From Corynebacterium sp. (GTDB taxonomy: Bacteria > Actinomycetota > Actinomycetes > Mycobacteriales > Mycobacteriaceae), in contig NZ_JALAGU010000026.1 of NCBI RefSeq assembly GCF_022712275.1, positions 1-64,000 of the forward strand: a stretch of 64,000 nt of DNA, written 5' to 3'. Of the stretch, positions 51,988 through 62,090 are shown piece after piece (position 1 is the first letter of the stretch; the number at the start of each line of letters is the position of its first letter). Made by a program: the position numbers and the translations under genes. The notes below the pieces were generated by a model. It worked only from the letters and a program-made list of their open reading frames with translations. It had not been told where the DNA came from and made no database searches.

Positions 51988-52186
51988 ATGCCCGCGCCAC
52001 CCGACGCCTCAGCATCGGACCCGCCGCCACCGACCCGGCCGCCCGGGATCTCCCGAGAACTCCGGTGGAATCTCCACCCCCAACGGATGGACGCCCGAAG
52101 GTTCCGTCCCTGCCTGGGTCGCGATGAACGGCTGGCTGACCTCCCACCTCCCCGTACCTCACTTGAGCACCGGGCCCACCCGGTAG
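51988..52186 (+). pseudogene. Small gene with apparent frameshift
   Basis: An ATG at 51988 follows AGGAG at ideal distance and reads MPAPPDASASDPPPPTRPPG. Around 52045-52060 the coding-like signal (G/C-rich third positions) moves to another frame that reads SGGISTPNGWTPEGSVPAWV and AMNGWLTSHLPVPHLS, then stops at 52186, ten bases before the next ATG. Either a frameshift has broken a protein of about 66 residues or the sequence has an indel error. The remaining bases of the 411-base gap 51786-52196 hold the imuA' control region. Confidence 0.4.
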
Positions 52187-52196
52187 ACTGCCGGGC

Positions 52197-52634
52197 ATGG
52201 CGAACAAGGCACGGAAGAGAAAGGTCACCCCGACCCCCGCACCGGTCCCGGACACCCCGACCGAGTTGAGGATCGGAGCAGCCGCACTCTTCGGCCTCGG
52301 CGTCGGCGCACTCGCCACGCCCCTGGACCGCACCGTCCAGGCGGCCCTGCTCATCGGCTTCCTCGGCGCCGGCCTGCTGTGGATCTTCAGCCACCCCTAC
52401 CGTCGTGACGTGCGCAAGGCCGTCGAGTCCCGGGGTCACCGCTACACCACGAAGTTCAGCCAGCTCATCCCGCTGCTGCCACTGTGGCTCGCCCTCATGC
52501 TCGTCCCCGGATTCGAGCTGGGCAACTGGTTCGCAGGCCTCGGCATCGCCGTCGTCGGCGCGGCCTACAGCTGGCTGATCATCCCCTTCATCGACGGCAC
52601 ACGGAACGCCGAGAAGCTGCCCGTCCGCAGCTGA
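52197..52634 (+). CDS. Small membrane protein, unknown function
   Basis: 145 residues: a basic, Pro-rich N-terminus of about 22 residues and four hydrophobic segments (IGAAALFGLGVGALA; AALLIGFLGAGLLWIF; LIPLLPLWLALMLVPGF; FAGLGIAVVGAAYSWLI), with a basic loop YRRDVRKAVESRGHRYTTKF between the second and third. It is convergent with guaA, 31 bases apart. I do not recognise the family. Confidence 0.75.
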   Translation: MANKARKRKVTPTPAPVPDTPTELRIGAAALFGLGVGALATPLDRTVQAALLIGFLGAGLLWIFSHPYRRDVRKAVESRGHRYTTKFSQLIPLLPLWLALMLVPGFELGNWFAGLGIAVVGAAYSWLIIPFIDGTRNAEKLPVRS

Positions 52635-52665
52635 CCCGGGCCACACGCGTCAGCTCACGGACGCG

Positions 52666-54255
52666 TCATTCCCACTCGATGGTTCCCGGCGGCTTGCTCG
52701 TCACGTCGAGCACCACGCGGTTGACCTCGGCCACCTCATTGGTGATGCGGGTGGAGATCACCTCGAGCGTCTCGTAGGGCACACGGGTCCAGTCGGCGGT
52801 CATGGCGTCCTCACTGGACACCGGACGCAGCACCACAGGGTGACCGTAGGTACGGCCGTCACCCTGGACGCCGACGGAGCGGACGTCGGCCAGCAGCACG
52901 ACGGGGCACTGCCAGATCGTGTTGTCCAGGCCGGCGGCGGTGAGCTCCTCACGGGCGATGGCGTCCGCCTCACGGAGGATGTCCAGACGCTCCGCGGTGA
53001 CCTCACCGATGATGCGGATCCCCAGGCCCGGGCCGGGGAAGGGCTGACGGCCGACGATGACCTCGGGCAGACCGAGCTCGCGACCGACCGCACGGACCTC
53101 GTCCTTGAACAGCAGACGCAGCGGCTCGACGAGCGTGAACTCCACGTCGTCCGGCAGACCGCCCACATTGTGGTGGCTCTTGATGTTCGCGGTACCGGAA
53201 CCGCCACCGGACTCCACGACGTCCGGGTACAGGGTGCCCTGGACGAGGAAGTCGACGCCGGCACCCTCCGGGGCGTCATCGAGGACGCCGGCGACGGCGC
53301 GCTCGAAGGAACGGATGAACTCCGCGCCGATGGCCTTACGCTTGGCTTCCGGATCGGAGACCCCGGCCAGCTTCGACAGGAACGCCTCGCGCTCGTCGAC
53401 GGTGACGAGCTTGGCACCGGTCGCGGCGACGAAGTCGGTCTCGACCTGCTCCCGCTCACCTTTACGCAGCAGGCCGTGGTCGACGAAGACACAGGTCAGG
53501 CGGTCGCCGATGGCACGCTGGACGAGAGCGGCGGCCACGGCGGAATCCACGCCACCGGACAGGCCGCAGATCGCGCGTCCTTCCGGACCGACCTGCTCGC
53601 GGACGGCCTCGATGAGCTGCTCGGCGATATTGCCGGCGGTCCAGGTCGGCTCCAGCCCGGCGGTCTCGTAGAGGAAGCGGGCCAGCACCTCCTGGCCGTG
53701 CGGGGAGTGCAGCACCTCGGGGTGGTACTGCACGCCGGCCATCTGCTTCGCCGGGCACTCGAAGGCCGCCACCGGGGCACCCTCGGAGTGCGCTGTGACC
53801 TCGAAGCCTTCCGGAGCTGCGGAGACGGCGTCCCCGTGGCTCATCCAGACCTTGTGGGTCCCCTCGAAACCGGTGTGCAGCGAACCACCGTCGACGGTGA
53901 TATCGGTGCGGCCGTACTCACGGTCACCGGTCTGCGAGACCGTACCGCCGAGGGCATGGGTCATGGCCTGGAAGCCGTAGCAGATGCCGAAGACCGGGAC
54001 GCCGAGCTCCAGCAGACCGGGCTGCAGGGCAGGGGCGCCGTCGGCGTAGACGGAGGAGGGGCCACCGGACAGGATCAGGGCCGCCGGATTCTTCGCGGCG
54101 ACGTCCTCGGCGGACATGGTGTGCGGGACAACCTCGGAGTAGATCCGGGCCTCACGGACGCGGCGGGCGATGAGCTGCGCGTACTGGGCCCCGAAGTCCA
54201 CCACGAGGACCGGGCGTGGGTTACCCGGCGTACTGGGGTTCTCTGGGTGCGTCAC
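52666..54255 (-). CDS. guaA: GMP synthase (glutamine-hydrolysing)
   Basis: 529 residues. The N-terminal class I amidotransferase domain shows VLVVDFGAQYAQLIARRV, the Cys nucleophile in VFGICYGFQ, and QYHPEVLHSPHG with His/Glu. The ATP-pyrophosphatase domain has GLSGGVDSAVAAAL (P-loop) and the C-terminal dimerisation domain ends with TSKPPGTIEWE. It converts XMP to GMP. The GTG at 54255 is the only suitable start. It is the third gene of a leftward guaB-guaB3-guaA run. Confidence 0.97.
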   Translation of the reverse strand: MTHPENPSTPGNPRPVLVVDFGAQYAQLIARRVREARIYSEVVPHTMSAEDVAAKNPAALILSGGPSSVYADGAPALQPGLLELGVPVFGICYGFQAMTHALGGTVSQTGDREYGRTDITVDGGSLHTGFEGTHKVWMSHGDAVSAAPEGFEVTAHSEGAPVAAFECPAKQMAGVQYHPEVLHSPHGQEVLARFLYETAGLEPTWTAGNIAEQLIEAVREQVGPEGRAICGLSGGVDSAVAAALVQRAIGDRLTCVFVDHGLLRKGEREQVETDFVAATGAKLVTVDEREAFLSKLAGVSDPEAKRKAIGAEFIRSFERAVAGVLDDAPEGAGVDFLVQGTLYPDVVESGGGSGTANIKSHHNVGGLPDDVEFTLVEPLRLLFKDEVRAVGRELGLPEVIVGRQPFPGPGLGIRIIGEVTAERLDILREADAIAREELTAAGLDNTIWQCPVVLLADVRSVGVQGDGRTYGHPVVLRPVSSEDAMTADWTRVPYETLEVISTRITNEVAEVNRVVLDVTSKPPGTIEWE

Positions 54256-54306
54256 GGTCCCCCACCTTACCGGACGCCCCGCCCCGACCGCTACCAGGTC
54301 ACCCGA

Positions 54307-55464
54307 CTAGCGCACGACCAGCGGAGCCTTCTGGAAGCTCTTCAGGTCGGTGTAACCGCACTTGGCCATGGACCGCTTCAGGCCACCGACGAGGTTCTCC
54401 CGGCCGTAGGGGTTGTCGGTCGGACCGAAGAGCAGCTTCTCCAGCGGCAGGGCGTCCGTGGACGGGGAACCGAAGAGTCCGGTGACCGCGTCGACCTCGC
54501 CACGGGGCAGCTGCGGGTGGGCGGCGACCGACGGCCAGAAGTAGCCGTGTCCGCCGGAGCTCTCCGCCAGGGCCAGCGGCGCACCGAGGGACACCGCGTC
54601 CGCGCCACAGGCGATGGACTTGGCGATGTCGCCGGAGGACTGCAGCTCGGAATCGGCGATGACGTGGACGTAGCGTCCACCGGTCTCGTCGAGGTAATCC
54701 AGGCGGGCGGCCGCGGCGTCCGAGATGGCGGTGGCCATCGGCACGTCGATGCCCAGCGTCGAGGTGTTCGTCGTGGTGCCGGCACCGACGATGACACCGG
54801 CGACACCGGTGCGCATGAGGTGCTTGGCGGTCGAGTAGTCCACCACGCCGCCGGCGATGACCGGGGCATCGAGGGAACCGACGAAATCGCGCAGGTCCAG
54901 CGGCTCACCGTCGGAGTAGACGTGCTGGGCGGAGATCAGCGTGCCCTGGATGACCAGCAGGTCCAGACCCGACCTGATCAGGGCCGGGGCCAGTTCACGG
55001 GCGTGCTGCGGGGAGACTCGCACACCGAAGGTGACACCGGAGTCACGGACCTGGGCGATGCGCTCGGTGAGCAGACCGGCGTCCACCGGGACGGAATGCA
55101 GCTCCTGCAGCACCGCCTGGGCGGCGAAGTCCGGCTCCGGCACGCCCAACGGGTCATCCCCACCGGCCGCGGTGCGGACCTTCTCCAGCGCGCCCTCGAG
55201 GTCGGCCTGGCGACCCCACAGTCCCTCGGCGTTGATGACCGGCAGACCGCCGAGCTTCCCGAACTCGATCGCGAACTCCGGGGTGACCACGGCATCCGAC
55301 GGGTGGGACATCACCGGGATATCGAAGCGGTAGGCGTCGATCTTCCAGGTGGTGTCCACGTCATGGGACGAGCGGGTACGACGGGACGGGACGATGTCGA
55401 CCTGGTCGAGGCCGAAGACCCGACGGGCCGTGCGGCCCATGCCGATGCTGACCTGATCCTGCAT
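54307..55464 (-). CDS. guaB3: GuaB3-family IMP-dehydrogenase-related protein
   Basis: 385-residue TIM-barrel protein of the actinobacterial GuaB3 group. It starts MQDQVSIGMGRTARRVFGLD and lacks the CBS pair found in GuaB. At the position of the IMPDH catalytic loop it reads GAGTTTNTSTLGIDVP, with no cysteine, so normal IMPDH chemistry is doubtful. YVHVIADSELQSSGDIAKSI and CGADAVSLGAPLALA preserve the phosphate-binding side. It sits between guaB and guaA, as in other corynebacteria and mycobacteria. Confidence 0.93.
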   Translation of the reverse strand: MQDQVSIGMGRTARRVFGLDQVDIVPSRRTRSSHDVDTTWKIDAYRFDIPVMSHPSDAVVTPEFAIEFGKLGGLPVINAEGLWGRQADLEGALEKVRTAAGGDDPLGVPEPDFAAQAVLQELHSVPVDAGLLTERIAQVRDSGVTFGVRVSPQHARELAPALIRSGLDLLVIQGTLISAQHVYSDGEPLDLRDFVGSLDAPVIAGGVVDYSTAKHLMRTGVAGVIVGAGTTTNTSTLGIDVPMATAISDAAAARLDYLDETGGRYVHVIADSELQSSGDIAKSIACGADAVSLGAPLALAESSGGHGYFWPSVAAHPQLPRGEVDAVTGLFGSPSTDALPLEKLLFGPTDNPYGRENLVGGLKRSMAKCGYTDLKSFQKAPLVVR

Positions 55465-55491
55465 GTGGTGATCCTTCTGATCCGCGCCTGG

Positions 55492-57021
55492 TTAGCGCTG
55501 GTAGTAGTTCGGGGCCTCGACGGTCATGGTGATGTCATGCGGGTGGGACTCGCGCAGACCGGCGCCGGTGATCTGCACGAAGTGTGCGTCATTGAGCTCG
55601 GCGACGGTACGGGACCCGGTGTAGCCCATCGCGGCACGCAGGCCGCCGACCATCTGGTAGACGATCGCTCCGGCGTCCCCGCGGAAGGGGATACGACCCT
55701 CGATGCCCTCCGGCACCAGCTTCTCCTCGCTGGTGACGTCGGCCTGGAAGTAGCGGTCCTTGGAGTAGGAACGCTGCTCGCCGTGCAGGCCACGGCCCTT
55801 CATCGCACCCAGCGAACCCATGCCGCGGTACATCTTGTACTGCTTGCCGTTGACCACGGTGATCTCACCCGGGGCCTCGGTCGTGCCGGCGAGCAGGGAG
55901 CCGAGCATCACCGAGGACGCACCGGCGGCCAGCGCCTTGGCGATGTCACCGGAGTACTGCATGCCACCGTCGGCGATGATCGGGACGCCGGCCTTCCGGG
56001 CGGGCACCGCAGCCTCGAGGATCGCGGTGATCTGCGGGGCACCGACGCCGGCGACAACGCGGGTGGTGCAGATCGAGCCTGGGCCGATACCGACCTTGAG
56101 GGCGTCCGCGCCGGCCTCGATCATGGCCTCGGCCGCGCCACGGGTGGCGAGGTTGCCGCCGATGACGTCGATCTTGTCGCCGAACTCCTTCTTCACACGG
56201 GCGACCATCTCGAGCACGCCGGTGTTGTGGGCGTGGGCGGTGTCGACGACCAGGGCGTCCACACCGGCGTCAACGAGGGTGCCGGCGCGGCGCAGGGAAT
56301 CCTCACCGGTACCGATGGAGGCACCGCACAGCAGGCGACCGGAGCCGTCCTTGGCGGCGTTCGGGAACTTCTCGCGCTTGGCGAAGTCCTTCACGGTGAT
56401 CAGGCCGGTGAGCTTGCCCGCGCCGTTGACGATCGGCAGCTTCTCGACCTTGTGCTGGCTCAGCAGACGCAGGGCGGCGTCGGCGGAGACGCCCTCCTCG
56501 GCGACAATGAGCGGCATCGGGGTCATGACGTCGGCGACCTTCGCGGAGAAGTCCTCCTCGAAGCGCATGTCACGGTTGGTGCAGATGCCGACGAGCATGC
56601 CCTCGGCGTCCACGACCGGCAGACCGGAGATGCGGTAACGGCCGCAGAGTGCGTCCACCTCGCCGATGGTCATGTCGGGGGTGCAGGTCACCGGGTCGGA
56701 CACCATGCCCGCCTCGCTGCGCTTGACGATCTCGACCTGCTCCGCCTGGTCCGCGATGGACAGGTTGCGGTGCAGGATCCCCATGCCGCCCTGGCGGGCC
56801 ATCGCCACAGCCATCCGACCCTCGGTGACGGTGTCCATCGCCGCGGAGATGATCGGCACATTGAGGGTGATGTTGCGGGTCAACTGGGTCTTCGTGACCA
56901 CATTGGACGGGACGACGTCCGAGGCTGCGGGAAGCAGCAGCACATCGTCGAATGTCAGGCCGACTAGCTCCACCTTCCGCGGGTCGTCGCCTCCGGTGGT
57001 CACGTACTGAGCGTCGGTCAT
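55492..57021 (-). CDS. guaB: Inosine-5'-monophosphate dehydrogenase
   Basis: 509 residues. LTFDDVLLLPAASDVVPSNV opens the barrel, which is interrupted by a CBS pair (VTCTPDMTIGEVDALCGRYR; GVSADAALRLLSQHKVEKLP). The active-site loop GIGPGSICTTRVVAGVG has the catalytic Cys. GRGLHGEQRSYSKDRYFQ is the flap. It oxidises IMP to XMP with NAD. ATG 57021 fits the family start; an in-frame ATG seven codons upstream (57042) is possible. The open frame further upstream is antisense to rsdA. Confidence 0.97.
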   Translation of the reverse strand: MTDAQYVTTGGDDPRKVELVGLTFDDVLLLPAASDVVPSNVVTKTQLTRNITLNVPIISAAMDTVTEGRMAVAMARQGGMGILHRNLSIADQAEQVEIVKRSEAGMVSDPVTCTPDMTIGEVDALCGRYRISGLPVVDAEGMLVGICTNRDMRFEEDFSAKVADVMTPMPLIVAEEGVSADAALRLLSQHKVEKLPIVNGAGKLTGLITVKDFAKREKFPNAAKDGSGRLLCGASIGTGEDSLRRAGTLVDAGVDALVVDTAHAHNTGVLEMVARVKKEFGDKIDVIGGNLATRGAAEAMIEAGADALKVGIGPGSICTTRVVAGVGAPQITAILEAAVPARKAGVPIIADGGMQYSGDIAKALAAGASSVMLGSLLAGTTEAPGEITVVNGKQYKMYRGMGSLGAMKGRGLHGEQRSYSKDRYFQADVTSEEKLVPEGIEGRIPFRGDAGAIVYQMVGGLRAAMGYTGSRTVAELNDAHFVQITGAGLRESHPHDITMTVEAPNYYQR

Positions 57022-57156
57022 GCCCTTGAGTTCCTCCTGCATCCGTGGTTGTCGCCGGTCCCGCGCAACCGTGTACGCACCAGAATAACCCCCGGCGTCC
57101 ACGCGTCCAGCATTGCCTCTACTGCGGTGCCGGAGCAGACCTGTACGGTGGACGGT

Positions 57157-57576
57157 GTGAACTACGATGACGCGCTGATGCCTCCGGACCCCTTCGCCGG
57201 GGACCCGAATGACCCGGCGTCGTTCCTGGAGCCCGACGACGACTATCCCGAAGGGCCGGTCTCCGACGAGGAGCGGGCCCTGCTGCGGGAGGACCTGACC
57301 AATGTCCGCCGCTTCCGCCAGCTGCTCGAGCCCCGCGGCGTCCGCGGGATCTCGATGCTGTGCGACGACTGCGACGAGCTCCACTACTACGACTGGCCGA
57401 TCATCCTGGCCAACATCTCCACCCTCCTCAGCGGGGACGCCGTCCCGGTCCACGAACCCGGCGCCGCCCCCGACCCGGACTTCTACGTGTCCTGGGAGTA
57501 CTGCGCCGGCTACGCGGACGCCGTCGACTGGATCGAGCAGGAGCACCGGGCCAGCAACCCCCGGTTCCGGTTCTGA
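57157..57576 (+). CDS. DUF5319 family protein
   Basis: 139-residue acidic protein with MLCDDCDELHYYDWPIILAN and YVSWEYCAGYADAVDWIEQE. The paired Cys of CDDC and the later Cys could bind metal. It is found in the same place, between guaB and the sigD cluster, in mycobacteria and corynebacteria. The GTG at 57157 is the start. Function unknown. Confidence 0.85.
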   Translation: MNYDDALMPPDPFAGDPNDPASFLEPDDDYPEGPVSDEERALLREDLTNVRRFRQLLEPRGVRGISMLCDDCDELHYYDWPIILANISTLLSGDAVPVHEPGAAPDPDFYVSWEYCAGYADAVDWIEQEHRASNPRFRF

Positions 57577-57598
57577 TCCCCCTCCCCTGCTGCTGCGA

Positions 57599-58435
57599 CT
57601 AGGAGCCGGCGATGGCCCCGGCCGCAGCCTGGCCGGTGGTGCCGTCGTCGACCTTGTCGGTCGAGGGAACGCCCGGTTCCGACGGCACGTCGGCGTCGGA
57701 CGTCCCACCCGGCGTCTCCGGCTCAGTCCAGGTAGGGTCCTCCCCCTCGCCGGGGGCCTCCGTCCCGTCCGGGTCGCTGGGCTCCCCGGACTCGTCCGTT
57801 CCTTCAGTGGGCTCCGTGGTCCCGCCGCCCTCGGTCGGGTCCGTGCTGCTCTCCGTGCCGGTGGACGAGCCGTCGCTCTCCGTGGCACTGGTGGTCCCGG
57901 ACTCCGAGGGCTCATCGCTCGCGGACTCGGACGCGGAGGACGAGGACGCACCGGGGGTCGAGGACCGCTCGGACCCGGACCCCACGACCGTCTCATCCTC
58001 CGGGTGGTTCTGCCGCCCATCGACGACCTCGTTGCGGGCGGGGATGCCCGGGATCGCACCGTGGTAGGCGGCGACACCGAATCCACCGACGGCGATGGCT
58101 GCGGCCACACCACCGGCGATCACCATGCCGGTGACCGAGATACCGCCGGCCGCCGCAGCACGGCCGGTGAACCCCAGGCCGCGACGGTGACGCCCAGAGT
58201 CGATCGGGGTGACCGCCGCATCAGCGTCCAGCAGGGCGTTGATGTCCGGCGGGGTCACCGGGGCGGCGGTGTCCGCCGCGTCCAGCTCCGCACGGGCGTC
58301 AGCGAGCAGACCGAGAAGCCGGTCATCGGTCTCGGGTCGCTCCCCCGCGGCAACTGCGTCCAGCAGCCTGTCGAGCCTGATGACGGCGTCGGCATCTCCG
58401 GCGCCGTTCACGCTCTCCATGTCCCGGTCGTTCAT
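57599..58435 (-). CDS. rsdA: Anti-sigma-D factor
   Basis: 278 residues. The cytoplasmic N-terminal part of about 110 residues (ADAVIRLDRLLDAVAAGERP) should hold SigD. A transmembrane helix lies at about residues 98-125 (GISVTGMVIAGGVAAAIAVG). The outer part is a long, low-complexity Ser/Thr/Glu/Pro/Gly region (about 130 residues), of which the corresponding part of M. tuberculosis RsdA is much shorter, as I recall it. The start overlaps the sigD stop by four bases (ATGA). Confidence 0.88.
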   Translation of the reverse strand: MNDRDMESVNGAGDADAVIRLDRLLDAVAAGERPETDDRLLGLLADARAELDAADTAAPVTPPDINALLDADAAVTPIDSGRHRRGLGFTGRAAAAGGISVTGMVIAGGVAAAIAVGGFGVAAYHGAIPGIPARNEVVDGRQNHPEDETVVGSGSERSSTPGASSSSASESASDEPSESGTTSATESDGSSTGTESSTDPTEGGGTTEPTEGTDESGEPSDPDGTEAPGEGEDPTWTEPETPGGTSDADVPSEPGVPSTDKVDDGTTGQAAAGAIAGS

Positions 58436-59031
58436 TCCTGTGTCCTCGCATCCTCGTGCCCGCCGTCACGTTCCTCAAGGACCGCCCGCATCTTCGCCAG
58501 CGCCCGGAACTGTGCGACTCGCACCGCTCCGGCCGTCGAGCCGACCATGGCTGCGGTCTCCTCGGCGGAGTAACCGCCGAAGACCCTGAGGGAGACGATC
58601 CTGCGCGCCTTCTCTCCCAGCACATCGAGCAGGTCTGAGACTTCGTTACACGAACTCCGGTCAAGTGTCAGCGTTTCCGGGGTGTCCTGTGTGACTTCAT
58701 TGTCCGGGATCTCGTCGGTGGGCACCGACAGGTCGCGTCCCTGGGAGCGGCGGGCGTCCACGATCTTGTTCGCGGCGATGCGGTAGACGAAGGCCATGAA
58801 GGGGCGCCCCTCCTCCCTGTACCCGGGCAGGGCCTTCGCCACGGCGAGGCAGATCTCCTGGGTGAGGTCCTCAGGGGTGGGGTACCGCGTGGCGGGGATG
58901 CGCAGGCGGCAGTAGCGGAGGACAGCAGGATGGATGATGTCGATGACCTGCTGGAGTGCTCTCCGGTCCCCGTTCACCGCTGACGGGACCAGCCGCGAGA
59001 GCTGTTCGTCCGTGTCGTCAGTAGCTTTCAT
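58432..59031 (-). CDS. sigD: ECF sigma factor SigD
   Basis: 199 residues. Region 2 contains RLRIPATRYPTPEDLTQEIC and FVYRIAANKIVDARRSQGRD; region 4 has VFGGYSAEETAAMVGSTAGA and VRVAQFRALAKMRAVL as the helix-turn-helix. In corynebacteria and mycobacteria SigD controls cell-envelope functions. The ATG at 59031 has AGGA just upstream; a longer frame to 59058 lacks one. RsdA follows with a four-base overlap. Confidence 0.93.
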   Translation of the reverse strand: MKATDDTDEQLSRLVPSAVNGDRRALQQVIDIIHPAVLRYCRLRIPATRYPTPEDLTQEICLAVAKALPGYREEGRPFMAFVYRIAANKIVDARRSQGRDLSVPTDEIPDNEVTQDTPETLTLDRSSCNEVSDLLDVLGEKARRIVSLRVFGGYSAEETAAMVGSTAGAVRVAQFRALAKMRAVLEERDGGHEDARTQE

Positions 59032-59456
59032 CGTCCTGTCTTCGTCTGTCGCCCTCAACGCCCCCTCTCATGACAGGGCCACCGGTGAAAATTACCACAG
59101 GTCCGGCTGTGGAACGGCACCGTACGAACACTGAGCGAACGCCCGACAGCCGCTCAGAGAGAGCGTCGACAACATCGTTTCTGAAAGCACTTCCCCCCAG
59201 ATCACCCCCGGAACGGGGTAGAACGTGACATTTCGCGCTGCCGCGGCCGGAAACCTGTCCTAACGTGTGTTTCCTGACGAAATACGGGACACACAGGGGC
59301 TACCCGGTTGCGGACACACGGTCCGAACATTCGACATCTTCTCAACAACAGGCTGTTACGTGACGTTCACGAACGGCGGCGAAGCTGTGGTCATCGGATC
59401 ACGACAGCGTGATCCCGGGAAAGATCCGCACAGACCCCGACACGAGGAGAACCACC
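59032..59456. other. Divergent control region between sigD and the WhiB-like gene
   Basis: 425 bases without a convincing gene. GGAAAC at 59249-59254 is inversely repeated as GTTTCC at 59269-59274; GGAA followed by GTT after 16 bases also resembles a SigH-class promoter that could drive the WhiB-like gene. This is weak without mapping data. GAGGAGAA lies six bases before the WhiB-like ATG. Confidence 0.35.
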
Positions 59457-59804
59457 ATGCCGCAGCCGAGCCAGCTTCCTGGACCGACCTCTGACTTCTG
59501 GGATTGGCAGCTCCGCGGTGCCTGCCGGGGTGCAGACTCCGCCGTGTTCTTCCACCCGGACGGTGAGCGTGGCCGGGCCCGTGCGATGCGTGAGCACCGC
59601 GCCAAGGCGATCTGCCGTGAGTGCCCGGTGCTGGCACAGTGCCGCGACCACGCCCTGGCCGTCGGCGAGGTCTACGGCATCTGGGGTGGGATGAGCGAGT
59701 CCGAGCGCGCCGCCGCCGACCGCCGACAGCGCACCGGTCGGGTCGTCGGTCGCGTCAGCGGCGGAGTCAGCCGCACCGCCCGCGAGGTCCGCGTCTCCGC
59801 GTAA
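59457..59804 (+). CDS. WhiB-family iron-sulfur regulator (WhcB-like)
   Basis: 115 residues. The four cluster ligands are Cys23 (GACRGADS) and the C-x2-C-x5-C group (ICRECPVLAQC, about residues 53-62). The Gly-rich turn VYGIWGGMSESE is followed by a basic C-terminal tail (RRQRTGRVVGRVSGGVSRTA) for DNA or sigma contact. Its place beside sigD and groES/groEL agrees with C. glutamicum whcB as I remember the order, so the name is a likely orthologue call only. Confidence 0.88.
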   Translation: MPQPSQLPGPTSDFWDWQLRGACRGADSAVFFHPDGERGRARAMREHRAKAICRECPVLAQCRDHALAVGEVYGIWGGMSESERAAADRRQRTGRVVGRVSGGVSRTAREVRVSA

Positions 59805-59850
59805 GACGCCACCACCGGCTCTGCCCCACCCTGCGCCATCGCGTTGCGTC

Positions 59851-59907
59851 CTGCGCCATCCGGTTGTGACGGTTTCCTGCCGGGATCGACACAGCCGGAT
59901 GGCGCAG
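59851..59907. repeat. 13-base perfect inverted repeat with flanking direct repeat
   Basis: CTGCGCCATCCGG (59851-59863) and CCGGATGGCGCAG (59895-59907) are exact inverted copies 31 bases apart. CTGCGCCATC also occurs once more directly upstream at 59831-59840. Around it GTGACGGT and ACCGTCAC form a second dyad. No coding sense is visible. It could be a regulatory structure or a small mobile-element relic. Confidence 0.55.
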
Positions 59908-59953
59908 AGCCGAACCGGATGACCGTCACGACAGCGATCAACGACCACGCACA

Positions 59954-59996
59954 GCAGAGAGGCACGGCCCCCGTTTCGGGGACCGTGCCTCTCTGC
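59954..59996. terminator. Strong bidirectional hairpin between WhiB-like gene and groEL
   Basis: GCAGAGAGGCACGG (59954-59967) and CCGTGCCTCTCTGC (59983-59996) form a perfect 14-base stem, with a further CCCC/GGGG inner stem. It lies between the 3' ends of the WhiB-like gene and groEL and can serve both strands. Confidence 0.8.
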
Positions 59997-60035
59997 GTGT
60001 CCAGTGCCGGGCGAAACAGCCCGGCGACGCGACAC

Positions 60036-61652
<1,617 letters not shown>

Positions 61653-61659
61653 GGGGCTC

Positions 61660-61959
61660 CTAGTTCTCGATGACGGCGAGGATGTCGCGCTGGCTCAGGA
61701 GCAGGTACTCCTGGCCGTCGTACTTGAGCTCGGTGCCGCCGTAGCGGGAGAAGACGACGGTGTCGCCGACGGCGACGTCCATCGGGATGCGGTCGTCGTC
61801 ATCGTGCCAGCGGCCCGGTCCGACGGCCACGACGGTGGCCTCCTGCGGCTTCTCCTTGGCGGAGTCCGGGATGACCAGACCCGACGCGGTGGTGGTCTCA
61901 GCCTCGACGATCTGGACGAGGACGCGGTCCTCGAGGGGCTTGATGTTGACGTTGGCCAC
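61660..61959 (-). CDS. groES: Co-chaperonin GroES
   Basis: 99 residues. VANVNIKPLEDRVLVQIVEA is the family start, TTTASGLVIPDSAKEKPQEA holds the mobile loop for GroEL binding, and ELKYDGQEYLLLSQRDILAV ends it. GTG at 61959 follows GGAGG by about nine bases. The gene heads the groES-groEL operon under a CIRCE-like element. Confidence 0.95.
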   Translation of the reverse strand: MANVNIKPLEDRVLVQIVEAETTTASGLVIPDSAKEKPQEATVVAVGPGRWHDDDDRIPMDVAVGDTVVFSRYGGTELKYDGQEYLLLSQRDILAVIEN

Positions 61960-62062
61960 GATGAATACCTCCGTGTATTCAGTCCGAATGAGTTTGCTTG
62001 TGCCGGTTGGTGAGCCTGCACAGCCGTCGTCGCGGGTGAACAACTGTGTGTCTTGCAACCTC

Positions 62063-62090
62063 TTGGCACTCTACCCCGGTTGAGTGCTAA
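62063..62090 (-). promoter_or_regulatory. CIRCE element (HrcA operator) with 10-base spacer
   Basis: On the minus strand TTAGCACTC (62090-62082), ten bases, GAGTGCCAA (62071-62063). The arms fit the CIRCE consensus TTAGCACTC-N9-GAGTGCTAA with one mismatch, but the spacer is one base longer. It lies 100-130 bases before the groES start and contains the tsaD stop codon. Confidence 0.75.

Noticed and set aside
52840..56967. A 1375-codon open frame on the plus strand across guaA, guaB3 and guaB
   Set aside because: It runs antisense to three certain genes and shows no domain; an artefact of codon bias.
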